Shown piece by piece: positions 22,301 through 34,700 of a stretch of 64,000 nt of DNA. The position numbers and the translations under genes are program-made. Each line of letters begins with the position of its first letter. The first letter of the stretch is position 1. The notes under the pieces are model-generated. The model saw only the letters and a list, made by a program, of their open reading frames with translations. It did not search any database and was not told the DNA's origin. The stretch lies in assembly GCF_000237925.1 (NCBI RefSeq), contig NC_031495.1, positions 2,124,407-2,188,406 on the forward strand. Reading direction: 5' to 3'. The DNA comes from Schistosoma mansoni. Lineage: Eukaryota > Platyhelminthes > Trematoda > Strigeidida > Schistosomatidae.

Positions 22301-24174
22301 TTTGTAAACTAACTGTTCATTGTATGGTTATCAGAATTTAGTGATATAGTCTGTGATTTTGTGCTTAAATACATCCGATTGTCCCCAACCGGTGTTCTGT
22401 TCACTACAGTAATATTATAGCTTTAAAAATATGTGCTAAGTAGTTTGAGGGTTGTATATCCTTGAAGATCCGAAGTGAATGCTGAGGCTATATCTAAATA
22501 ATCCTGCGTTCAATTGGGACTAGCTCCAAAATGAGTCGTGTATAGCTTTAATGAGTTGTAATATGTAAAGTCACACACGTGAGGTGGTTATGTACTGATG
22601 TCGTCAAGTGACCATCTCGAAATCTCTCGTCTTACACTAACCAAAATTAGGAATTTGGACCATAAAATTCTGACTCAAAAATGTTCTTATCGTAGTTCCT
22701 AAAAGTCCTAAGTTTAGTCGTTCGTGAGGTTGTGGGTGGGCAGTATTGAGGAATTCCAGACTAAAACTTGACAGCTATCTTTAGTTTTCAATAGGTTTTA
22801 TGCTGATTTGGGTTCATAATGCAACTCATCATATCAACTTATAATTCTGCATAATAATTTTGTTGAAGCTAGAAAGCACCATTTCTTAAAGAAAATGGAA
22901 GTGATAATCATACTGTCTGTCGAGGTTTTTTACAAGTGATAAGGCAATAACTCAATACATTGATAAGTATTTATCTTTTTAAAAGCTCACTCAACCAAAA
23001 AGCCTACAAAAGATTTCAGCAAATGTTTTCAGTAACTTCTCATCAGGCTTTACTATTACAATTAGATGAATCTATCTGTTCGGGATATCTGAATTGGTGT
23101 GTTTAGTAAAATCATAGGACGTGTATATGAATCGGAGAGTTGGAAATGATCATAATAGATGTAGCGAAATTGTAAGTGTATATGCTTTGTTGGAAATTTG
23201 TGCGTTAGTATCATAGACAAATAGCTAGTTGGTTTCACTCTAGACATGTTTCAACTTCATTAATCGTGACTTCACACCAGAACTTCATGAGCGCATTTCG
23301 GAGTAAGTCACTTGTGAGTTTATTATAGTTTACATGGATGGGTTTTGTGGGGATTATTGTGATGTGGGGTCGAGCCATGATGGAGTCGTAGGTGTCTACT
23401 CCGGAAGAGTCCCATACTAAGACGTAACGTTTGTCTACTCGCTATCTAGTCTTCAGTGACACCCCAACTGAAATCATTTCCTGATGAATATCACTTACGG
23501 AATAAAAATGCAAGACTCTCAGTCATAATAGCATGTATGTTGCTTGTTAGTTGACGACTGGTCAATCACAAGAGAATAAAGGTCACACTAAGTAACCAAT
23601 GGTAATTTACTGCAATATATTGTGGATTATTGAATATAACTAATCATCTTGATGTTTGGTCCTCACCAAAACACCGGTCCAAATAAATCTAGATACTTCA
23701 CTTACATTGACATTTACAGTTAAATCCATCATAAGACGCTTGAAAGTCAGCCAGTTATTTGGGTGAAAGTTGCACAACAAACCGTTTTCAAGCAAGACGT
23801 TTCAAAAAGATACTTGGTAAGGTTGTGAAGCTTTATCGAGTGTGTTTGTCAGTATATGTTTTTTTATAATTCGTAACCCTTAATGCAGCATTAAGCTTAG
23901 AAAGGTCGGTAATGATACGACAAATCAAACCATTGAGTCCTAAATACAAATTGACCGGAAACCAGTCACATTCGGACGAATGTATCCAATCCTTATTATG
24001 CTTTCAATCTTAAGTATTTTGTAGCGTTAATTACGTTTTAGTGCAGTATTCTTGAATTTGATTTAGTCGATTCTTAACTATCATTATTTCTATGGTTGTG
24101 CCGAATCGTAAGGTTTTGAGCAGTACCATACTTATGTACATAATTTTGTCTACCTAGAATACGACGGTTGTTAG
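22301..24174. other. No gene seen; one faint SINE relic
   Basis: No supported gene. At about 23338-23450 a GGGTTTTGTGG block followed by GAGTCCCATACTAAGACG resembles a very old hammerhead SINE, but it is too decayed to classify. Confidence 0.3.
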
Positions 24175-24515
24175 TTTTGGGGTGGTTGTAGTTTGTTTCT
24201 TCCTCGAATTTCCAACTTATTTGTATGATGGTTGGGGACTCTGGGTGACATGGCTCAGAATCAATCACAATGGTGTGGGTGTTTACACTTTTTCCATTAA
24301 ACAATGAGATTAAAATTACTGTATACCTTTCTTTCTACGAACTGGTTCTTTCTCACTGGATCATATCCTTATATGCGTCCTTTTTTATATAGTACTACCA
24401 TTGAAGTAACTGCTTCTATCAATTTGGTGTTCATCTTGTTTTGCTAATGAGGTATGACAACTCGGACCGACGTATATATGTTTGGTCCTACGTTGTAAAT
24501 GACTGACTGTATGAC
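24175..24515 (+). mobile_element. 3'-end remnant of LINE-2 (family of 36033-38951)
   Basis: Matches the last ~330 bp of the LINE at 36033-38951: GTGACATGGCTCAG..., the post-coding segment, TTGGTGTTCATCTTGTT, TTTGGTCCTACGTTGTA, and the terminal TGACTGACTG tail. It is diverged and 5'-truncated. Confidence 0.75.
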
Positions 24516-26063
24516 GTCTATTTCCCAAGAAACACTTATTCGTTCAACTAATATTAGGTAATGTCAATGCACTAGGTGCTGTTGTTAATTATGATTTGTA
24601 CGTCAAACGCTCAGTCTATCATGATCAACATAGGGTCTGGCACAAGTTTGTGGCTTAAGCTTCTATACTACCTTAGCACAACTAGAAGTTTGGAAGATCA
24701 GTGGTAAAATAGTTAAAATAATGTAGTAGCGATGCTTATGAGATAGATTGGGTATCGAAAATATGCTTTGAAAAGACAAAAAGAAGATACGTAAGCAGAA
24801 ATACTGTTACCCAAGACCAAGAGAGAGAATACACTTGAACCATTAAAATCGATTCTGACTAATGCCATGCAACATTCCTAACAGCTGTTTATGGTTATCT
24901 TCTGGACCCTAGCCATGTGTCTTGGGCTAATAAATAAAATGATCTTTTGAGGTTCGGTGAAATTACAGTGGATCACTGTGCTAATTAGGCCAAATATCCT
25001 TTATTCCAAGTAGGCGGCCCTCAAGAGAAATTCAGCCGAGAGATAAAGTTTTAAGTTAATTTCTGAAATCAAAAGATGTAAATTATCTAGTGCTTCAGTA
25101 AATGTCAGAATGAACGTTCTGAATTTAAAAGCCTTGAGTCGCGATGTTTTTAGGTGTTGGCTACATTTCAAAGTCACAAGCAACATGAAAAGTGAGTTGA
25201 TTTTGAAAATAGTTGGATACAGGCGAAAAGTGCTTAACAGAAACGTTTATAAGAATGGATGGAGGAATAAAATGATGAGTAAAGGTAATAAAGGTACTTT
25301 ATTGAGGTAGAAGGATAAATGTACATGATAAAATCTGTGGAATATAACTCGTTACAACAGAATAACTTGGACTATCTATTCTTAACGAGTAGCATGATTT
25401 TAAGCGGAAAATAAATAGTCCAGAAGCGAATCTTCAAAAAATAATTTTCAAACAGATAACTTCGCTTCTTTTGACCACTAAAGCAGAAATAGATTTTCTC
25501 GAAGTTGACCAGACTTTATATTACATTGATCTGTTTAGTTAAACTTCAGCCGGTGATATCTAATCACTAATTCTACCACAGGATAATCTTAGTATTTGTC
25601 TAACCAGTTATTGAGAGTCCGACATACCATTTAAACTAGGACCGTACGTTTGTGCCAGCTAAATAGGATTCTCTGGTGTCTGTGTTGGAATTTTTCAAGG
25701 TTATTGTGGAATTTGTTGACTTGACCTTACCCCAAAGACAGATTAGTCTAGAATATCTTCCAAAAACGTGAACGCTCGCACACAGCTGGCCCACCGTTCG
25801 TCTGACTGTCAAGTAAGGAAAAAAACAAAGATTGTGTTGAACGGCGCAAGAAAATTTCAGATCAAAAACCTGAAAGGAACACAAGGGATTGTATTTCCCT
25901 CGAAAGAAATAATAATACACATTTATCAAGAGTTGTGTTGAATGTTCAAATCTGAATATAGTGAAATTAACACAAGGTTAGTAGAAATTCCATGGCTGAG
26001 AAACATTTCAATAGATGGATACCAGTGATAACACACACGGGGTTCCTAACGTTAAATTATATA
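24516..26063. other. No gene seen
   Basis: AT-rich sequence with only short, unsupported reading frames. Confidence 0.35.
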
Positions 26064-27014
26064 TTTGACTAAGGAAATCAATATTGAAATGGACGAAGAG
26101 TAAATTTCGAATTCCCAATAAGATTATATGATTGTGCAACGTGAGTAAAACAGCATTTCATTGGAATGAACTAAAATGTCAAAGGAGTCAATGCATTTGC
26201 GTGAAACTGAATAGACAATTAAATAAGAAGAATGTATTTGTAAAATCTCAGAGAATGAATTCAAAATAAATCCAACGTTTCGCCTGGCAAATTATGGATA
26301 ATTTTGATTATATTTCCTTGGAAAAGATTAGACCAGATTGCCAGGTGAAACGTTGGATTTACTTCAAATTTATTCATTGAGATTTTACAAGTGCATTCCT
26401 CCTATTTTATGTCTCACATCAACTCGGCGCCCTAATACTGTGGAACTATTCGATCTAATTTAGAAGAAAGTTCTTTTATGAATAAACAATTGAAGGAATA
26501 TTAATCTGAAGTAGGAGTACAACTGTTTAAATATGGAAAGTAAATTCGGGATAATCTCAGACAAAAGTTTAAATAATTCCAACCTTCCGCCTGGTCATCT
26601 GATCTGTGCTTTTTCAAGGAAGTAATGAAGTGAAAAGCTGGATAATTCATGACTGACTTAGATCTACAGGTTTATCAGTCTAAGATATCTTTGAACCAGT
26701 GTGCCTGAAATATGTCTTATAGTTTACCTACTGTTGCAATCATGACACTCCAGCAACCGCTTTTTGTCTCCTATATTATCATCTCTTTTACCCACTTTAT
26801 TCTTTCAAACTCGTCTTCTAACGCGTTGTCAATTAAGTAAATTATTTATTCTTGAGACAATTGCCTTCTCTTAGTACACGCATTATTAAATTCTAATTTT
26901 CACATTGCAACCAGCCGGACTCCTGTCTACTGATATGGTAGCTGCTGGTGATCAGAAACTTTACTGCTCAGAGACACACATACACCCTCAAATTACCAAA
27001 TATACAGACCCATA
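26064..27014 (+). repeat. Right arm of the ~0.95-kb inverted duplication
   Basis: Uninterrupted copy whose reverse complement is 6896-7190 joined to 9190-9837. It contains the 176-bp palindrome at 26227-26402. It records the state of the left arm before the 7195-9185 insertion, since the site reads on through a single ACAT-type target. Confidence 0.88.
26227..26402. repeat. 176-bp imperfect palindrome, second copy
   Basis: Reverse complement of the palindrome at 9500-9675, with arms closing on TTGCCAGGTGAAACGTTGGA. Confidence 0.75.
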
Positions 27015-28674
27015 CCAACAGTTTAACCAAAATTTTTCTGAACTTCAATCATCAACATCGTGTTTGAGAGCTCTTTTAGATATACTACCAATGGCTTCGG
27101 AGCAGCATTAACATGGATTTTGTGAAACTGTTAGCCTACCACATATTCACGTCATTAAAAGTCAGACCTCAGAACATCTTTTTGCATGCATGTTCATCAA
27201 ACACAGGTTCGTACTGGGCCAAACTACTTGGACTCTTTCCTATAGAATGGCAAACGACATTACTAGACCATATGTTCACGAATTGGGATTATGTGTCCGT
27301 TTATCTCTCGCTTACAGTTGATTGGCCATTGTATCAATTAGACAATCGATTGTTTGAAAGACCAATCAGAATTATACTGACACCGATCCTGATTCATAGG
27401 ACACATACTGTGTGTTTTAACAGGCTGAACGAACTTAGGATTCTTTGAATGTCATCAAGTGTGGATTTCTAGGTATCCTATTCATTAGTTGCCGCATTTA
27501 CTAAGGTAGTAATTATCATTTGTTTTTATTTTTGGATATGTATGTTCTTAGTAAAATCAAGTGTAGGTTCTTAAAGTGAAAATTATGTACTCAATGGACT
27601 TTATTCTCTACTTTAAAATAAAGCTCGTCTTTATTCATAATCAGGTGTGACGGTTTTTGAAGGTTGGAGCTGCGGTGTGGATGTGACTCATTGTCCTGTA
27701 GGGTGGCAGCTGGTCGTTGATCGGGATTCGTTGTGAACTGATTGTGTTTTCTAGGCCTTATTGTAACTCCTAAATTGGGATTTCCTCTTCTCACTTGTCC
27801 GTGTGCCTCGTAGGGAAGCTGTTACATGGATTAACGATATGTTTGTATGGTCAGGACTTTTATATTAAGTCAAGGTACATTAAACACTACAGTAAACTTT
27901 CTGTTTGAGAGTGCTGGTTATATGATTTCAGGAATAAAGTTTACGGCGATTAAAAACCATGATCTAAATCGTGCGATTCTTCTGCAGACTATTGGTCAGT
28001 ATTCCAAGGTGAATTTCCTTTACGGATTATTAGTCAGCAAATTAAACATAAATTACGGCGCTAGACCATTTTATTCGCTAACTCAACATGTTCTACCACT
28101 TGTAATAAGGTTTTCAAAACACTGATTTCAGAAACCTCTGAGAATGAGTAGGCGTTTCTACTAGTTTAAATGCATGAAATGGTTCTCGGTCTCTTGCAAG
28201 TTCATCAAATACGGTAGACCAACTTTTCCTAACTCGCTTGTGGACTTTTTCAAACTTGGGATGCGTGTAGAAATCTACTTGAGATTTCATTAGAAGCATG
28301 TAGTTGAAATCGGAAATTTCCTGAAAATAGCATTATGTGTTCGCCATTATGTTTTGTTGTTACCTCGGAATGTCGTTGAGAAATGTAAATTAAACTGTGT
28401 ATCTGAATGAAAGTTGTAAAATGTTCTTGATAACTAGTCTTGACTCTGTAACCCATTAGCATTTTATTTACTTTACGGTTTCGGTCTGGCTGGGCTGATT
28501 GTCAGTTTAGTGACTTTTTGCATTAACCTGGCAAAGTAGAATGATATCCTATTTCCATCTGCGATTTGTGAAGGCTCAATTTTCGACGCCTGTTATTTGA
28601 CGATATCCCTTATTTTTAGTAGTTGGACAATTACCTACTGTTCGTGGGCTAACGGAAAGTTATTTCGTTTCAGA
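27015..28674. other. Region upstream of the secreted micro-exon gene; no gene seen
   Basis: Contains a 111-codon plus-strand frame (27113-27448) and a 92-codon frame (27847-28125). Neither has recognisable motifs, and both lie in AT-rich sequence without splice or codon-use support. The promoter of the downstream gene should lie near its end. Confidence 0.35.
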
Positions 28675-28778
28675 ATGGGTCTTTGGCTTCAGACCCTTTT
28701 GGTTTTGTTATGCACAGTGGTTTTGGTTTCATCGGTGCCTACATCAATACAGAAACCAGATCTTGAAGAAACTGATTC
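28675..28778 (+). CDS. Exon 1 of the secreted micro-exon gene (signal peptide)
   Basis: Encodes the signal peptide and P-T-S-I-Q-K-P-D-L-E-E-T-D. It ends in phase 2 at a strong GTAAGT donor. An AG acceptor (TTTCGTTTCAG) ends one base before the ATG, so the 5' UTR may come from a spliced leader or from an upstream exon. Confidence 0.8.
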
Positions 28779-31700
28779 GTAAGTTAGTTCTACGATTTTT
28801 GCATGTCGTTGGAGTTTTTTCTGTTAGTAAAACCAGTTTACATTTATTATTAAGACACACTTTATATGGTTAGTCATATTAGTGTATCTGGTTGGTTATA
28901 TGTTGACGTTTAAGGAACTGTTTCTAGTGATCAATATGTTTGAAAAGACTACATACAAATTTTGGAGAGATGGTATTGTTGACTGAAGTTCTGTCTGCCC
29001 GAGTTATGGACGTGTCTATCAATCTTGTCTCACTACCTTGTAGTGTTTCACAGTGGGAACCATGTATCACATTTGTATAGACCATATACCAGGACCTTTC
29101 CTCTACTGAATTAGGCCATGACAATTTGAACGAATTCACATTCATATCAAGTTTATCCTTGACTAACTTATATTCCAGTACCAGTTCCGGCACATCCAAG
29201 GAATACGTTTTGTGTTTTTCTGTACCACTAAAACTTTATAGTTATGTGTCATTTTTCACCAGAATTTTTCCGTCGTTAGTTTTTACAACTGCTCATTGTG
29301 AAGTATGCTTTACATTTTGATCATTCTCTAGCCTAATAGGTTTTTTGTCAATAAGATGTTTACCCTAAGTGCACTAATGATAGTAGATGGATCATAACTA
29401 GTGTCGTAGTTGTTCCAGGTTGCCTGTTGGTCCACCATAAAGTGCAGATAGTCTTTGGATGTACTTTAATCATACTCCGAAGTGATAACTGATTCAAGAC
29501 TTTGAATCGCCTATTAATAGAAACCAAGGTTGCGTGTGTTCCGTTTGACTTTAGAATTATGTAAGTTACTTCTTGAGAATAGCCGGAACGTTTTCTTAGG
29601 CATTTTATACGGAACTTTTATAGGTCTCTTCGGAAGGGACAAAATACACAATCATCTCTTGTCGTAAACTTCCCCAGCTTATCTGAGTTACTGGGATCTA
29701 AATACTTGGTGTAAGTAAATGACACCGATCAACGTCGTTCACTGTTGTGCAGAATTGCATATTTATCTTTTTAGGCACAAATATTGGTACAAAAAGATAC
29801 GAACATATGTATGGGCCACTCATCATTAAATTTGGGTGGGCTGGGATACAGCCCGGATCCCCAAACTGGAGGTGGTCTTAAAGGGCCGCTACTCTCCGAG
29901 ACGTTGACCTGTAGCTACAGTCACTGACAGTGACTGTATATCTGTGATCATACGATAGGATTTCGAGAGAGAGTTGTCTCTCCACCCTCGGCCGTACCAA
30001 GCCATTTGGGGGCGGTGCGTAGAAATTATGAATATAATCGAGACAGTCTACCGAGTCGATCGTTTTTAAAAAAAGGAGCCAAATTCATATCAGTTTTGGT
30101 TATGTTTGACATTTAATTTATTATACTTTAATCGGTTTAATTTTAACAGTCAACTGATAGAGGATGACGGATCACATCATCGTGGGAGCCAGTTTGGTAA
30201 CAGGCTTGGATCTGGAAAAAGTAGGTTATTTGTATATAACAGCTTCAGTTTTTCAGTTGCTTCTTGTTAACTATGTCACATTATCAAGGCAGTCTGGGTT
30301 ACATAGGATTGAGATCATGAAATCATACAAAAGCCCGGTCAAATGTATACTGGGAAGTGCTACATGATTTGGAATAGTCTGTTTTGCGTTTTGAGCTCCC
30401 AATATAATCCTGGTTATTTCTGTGCATACATATGTTGATAATCCACGGGGACAGTTTCTTTTGTTTCGGTAGAACAGTTAGCTGGGATATGGTTAATTTT
30501 GGCACATTGATTCTTTAGGTTTCAGAATACTGTCAGTGTTATGCTTAGGACTGATTTCGCTCAAACTCTTTGGTCAGCTATCCATACGAACCAAACATCA
30601 GTTATGCTCTGAACAAGTGGCTTCACTGTCAAACTATCATCTTTTATTCTTTGAAGAAGTTACTTACACTGAGTCACTAAACGTCAGAAAATTTAATTTT
30701 TCTACTCATTGGGATATTACAAATATATTAATTAATTTACTTATCATCTTAAATACATTTTCAGTCCCATACCACTGGTGCAATACTTCATAGTCAAAAC
30801 AGAACTAAAATTTGGTTGATATTAAGTCTAAGCATTATCCTTCAAAAAAACATAACACTGAGTGGCATTTCAGTTATTTAAATAGACCATTGAATAGCAT
30901 TTAAGATTTTTAATGCAGTCTGATGATAAGTAACATCGAATAAAAATGAAGTAAAAAAATTTTCTTTAAAAAGCAGCCTTGAAGCAAGACTTTAATTAAC
31001 AAATTCTTAATTTTTATAGTTGAGAAGTGCGGGAATCAATGTCCTATTTTTTTTTTGCCTAAAAGCTATACTGTTCAGTACTCATATGGAATTCGATAGC
31101 AATTAGTTTATCTCACTTATTATAAAATCAATATCCTAATCCTCAATTTAATCATTTAAATCATTGTTCTGATCCATTATTTTATAAATATCTTTCGTTA
31201 TAAATTATTAGGAAGCTTAAAAATTCTTTTTCCACAAACCAGTTATGGTTACATTCACGTACTATTTTCCTTACTGTCTAGCATTTATTTATTTATTTCG
31301 TTCATGAAGTAAGTTGGTCATTTTCTGTCAAACAAATAGATTTCTCAGTTAATTTTGTGCACCTTCTGACAAAAACAAACCATATACTATTCATTCATTA
31401 GAGTTGGTACTTAATGTCATGCTGATGTCTAGTACTTTGTATGCAGTGGTGATTATAAAACGATTTATAATGCTTCTGGCTTTACAGTAATTCTGTCGAG
31501 TTGCAGATGCGAACGAAGACTTAATGATTGTGTAAAAGGCTGTGTTATTACTAGTCTGGTACTTCCAACCGCTAAGTTTTCATCTATAAACGGAGTTAAA
31601 ACTTTTTCTTATAAGTAGTTAAGATCGAACACTTTGGAGGATTATGAGTATCTTATAGGTTTATTTTATTTAGAGTTGATGTGAGCTAATTTATTTTCCA

Positions 31701-34700
31701 CATTTTGTTTTTTTCGTTTTTTGCAATTTATTCCTTTTAAATTGCTATTCGATACACTACTCACTTTTTTTCTCGGTATAAGCTTTGTGTGAATTTTGCT
31801 GTTTGTTTGCCTTTGATGTTGTGATTTCACACTACGCACACTAATTGACCATAAATATGTGGCTTGTTGGTTAAAACACTTGTAAATAATAAGCTGTCGG
31901 TTTGAATCCTACTTCACCTGCTTCGATAATATCACTAACCGGATTCATAACCATCTACTTGGCTAATGAGTTCGATCAAATTATTGCATTTCAACACTAA
32001 TGTTAAATTTTATCCTGTTAATTTACTGACAGATGATTCATCCACTGGTGAAAGACGGTCACATAGGCGTCGCAGAAAGCATGTGAGTTTCAAGTAGAAT
32101 TTGGCTAACATTTTCTTGTATCATTCGTTTCATTATACGTCAATAATGCTTTTCTGTTTAGCTGTTGGGGCGTATATATGGGTTTTTCCAACAACAATTT
32201 TTCTCACTCATTGTATAGTTTATATGTACCAAGATTGTTGATGTACTTACTTTTGTGTGATTAATATTGACTAGTTGGAAATATCTTGAGCTTTAAAAGA
32301 CACTAGCTAGTATTTCTAGTCCTTACACTAAAAGATTTAGCTCAAAACCAAGAGCATAAAGAGGTACTCGATGAGTAAGTTACTTCCGTGTCGTGATTGC
32401 TGATTCATAAACGGTTAAATTGGCTGTGTTTTCTTATCGAAATTCCTAGGAAATTAGATCGTCCTAACTGTGTAAAGGATTGTTGTATCTTCAAAAAGAA
32501 CAAATTCTTAAATTGTATTAAAGGCTGTGTGAATGCCCATTTATTATGGAAGAATGTGCATTATCTAGTCCGATTATTGACTTATTCGCCTATATTTTCT
32601 ATAGGACTGGTGGTCTTTATCCAATAAAACTACTATCTTCTCTTAACCAGTGACTCAGTAACTGTATGCGATGACTGGAGAATCTTAATGCTTATTGTCC
32701 CGCGAGCTGTCCCCGATAAGTAGACAAATATAGCAAGCAGATACCTTCCAAATTGTACTCTATTCCTTCATTGCTCAAACTCATGAACAAATAAAAGTTG
32801 TAATGTACACATAACTCAGTCTTAAATGATACAAAAACGAAGCAATAGGGAATTACTTAACTGGTAGTAAATCTGGAATGCTTATTTATTTATTATTTAT
32901 TTGAACACATAAGTATTGGTACAAGGAAGCACTAGATACATATGTGCCACGCAAGTCACTTGATTTGTGTGAAAGCTGTGATACTGTCCGGGTGCCCGAA
33001 CCGAAACAGGTGGTTTTCTTAGGGGGCCACACTCAGAGCCTTCGACCTAAAGGTCTGATCCACAAGGCAATGAAGCATCTTAAGTAGATGCAGTTCCATG
33101 GTAGCCTGTGACTAACAATAGGTTCAAATGCATTTTCTCCCTCAAAATCCTGGAGCCCATGTGCACCATTGGTTTGGAATCAGGGTTTCCCAACTCCTCT
33201 AGGTGTACCCTCTGTGTCCACTAACCCTGTTAAAGCGTCGGACATCCGCTTTCCTTTCTCGATTTCGTAGATAACAATAATGTTGCAAGAAGGCAGTGAG
33301 TAGGAACTCCCTATAAGTGGTTGTATATTCGTAGCCGTGTGAGAGCATTTCGAGAGGGAGAGTGGACTCCCCCCCACCTCTGACCATACCAGAGCATTCG
33401 GGGACTCATCATTCCAAATCTGGAATGACGAGAGATATAACGACGGTTTTTAAATCATACCAAAGTTTTTGTTTAGGGGAATATAACAACATAATAATCA
33501 AAGCATATATTAACCATACAATAAAAATATTAATAATTCTCTGTAGAGTAGTTCCTAAAACTCGACCTTTCTCAAACCCTATTCAATATCACACGGATTA
33601 CAAATTTTTAAAATATGGGCTTAATTTTTACCTACAGTATTTCAAAACTGTATGTGCTAATGGCGAGTGAAAGAAACACTCATTAAAAATATTTGATTCT
33701 TATCTTTTGTGTTTATATCCAATATTCAAAGCATTTCGGGTCAAATTTTTAAAAGCCAATTATCGTGATTATTTCCCCGCTCTGTTGTCGATTTTTCCAT
33801 TATGACGCTTTTGCTTTTTGTGTTTTCATTCCTTTGTCTGCCGAACATTGCGTCTACTATTTCATAGGTTTCACCACTCGATTGTCGTCACAATTTTCTA
33901 AATATATTCGTTTGTAATGGCATAGTTGCATCCATTTTTCGCCTTCCTCCAACTTTTAAGCATCTGAATTTCTCGTAATTTTTTAAATTCCCTTAATTTA
34001 TATTTTTTGAACCGTATCGTCGATGGCTAATTTTTTCTATTGCCTCTGAAACTATTACTATGTCTGCTACTCTGGGATTCGCCCTAACAGTTTCATCTCG
34101 TTGCGCTAATGGGATGTGGAAACGTGAACCGATGTACATACATATCAGGTTCTACGTTGCGACATAATGGCCCTATTTTGTATTTAGAATCTCTTATGCT
34201 TTTTCTCCTGTTGACTTTTTTCTGTCTCGCTCTCTGTGCCATTGTGAGTCGCGATAAATTAAACCGACACACATTAGCAGGTCATACTTTCACTAACCAA
34301 CTAATATTCTCAGTTAATTAATGTAGTTGTTTATCTTATCTTTATTTGTAGTCGTTAAAAGTTACTGTTTTCCGTTTTGTTACGTAAAACCACTTTTCTT
34401 TAAACATGGCCTAGATTTAAGTTATTACAATATGTTATTCTGGAGGATTCCTAATAATATGCAAAAATTCGAATGAATTGCAGTTGTTCACATTCTACAT
34501 TATATACTAAAGACACGTGAATGAAACTGTCTTCATCTTTTGCTGGAATGACTATCATATTTGTTATAAGATTCTTCTCAGTTCACCATCATTTTTCTTC
34601 AAAATGGATTTCCCAAAGTTTTAGCTAGATTTCGTAGTATATTTAGTTAACCACATCAAGCGTAACTCAATAACTCATCAGTAATGTTAGTTGAAAATCC

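Noticed and set aside
6896-27014. A 20-kb element with 0.95-kb terminal inverted repeats, like a Polinton
   Set aside because: No polymerase B, integrase, capsid or ATPase similarity lies between the arms, which hold Tim10 and unrelated retroelements. The outer edges show no 6-bp target duplication or the expected terminal bases. It is an inverted duplication, not such an element.
27113-27448. A 111-residue plus-strand protein
   Set aside because: No motif, signal, splice context or repeated conservation. Length is within chance for a frame in this composition.
33802-33868. Short frame with a signal-peptide-like start (MTLLLFVFSFLCLPNIAS) as an alternative first exon of the secreted gene
   Set aside because: It stops after 21 codons, and the only donor nearby (GTTTCA) is poor and would not match the phase of the next exon convincingly.
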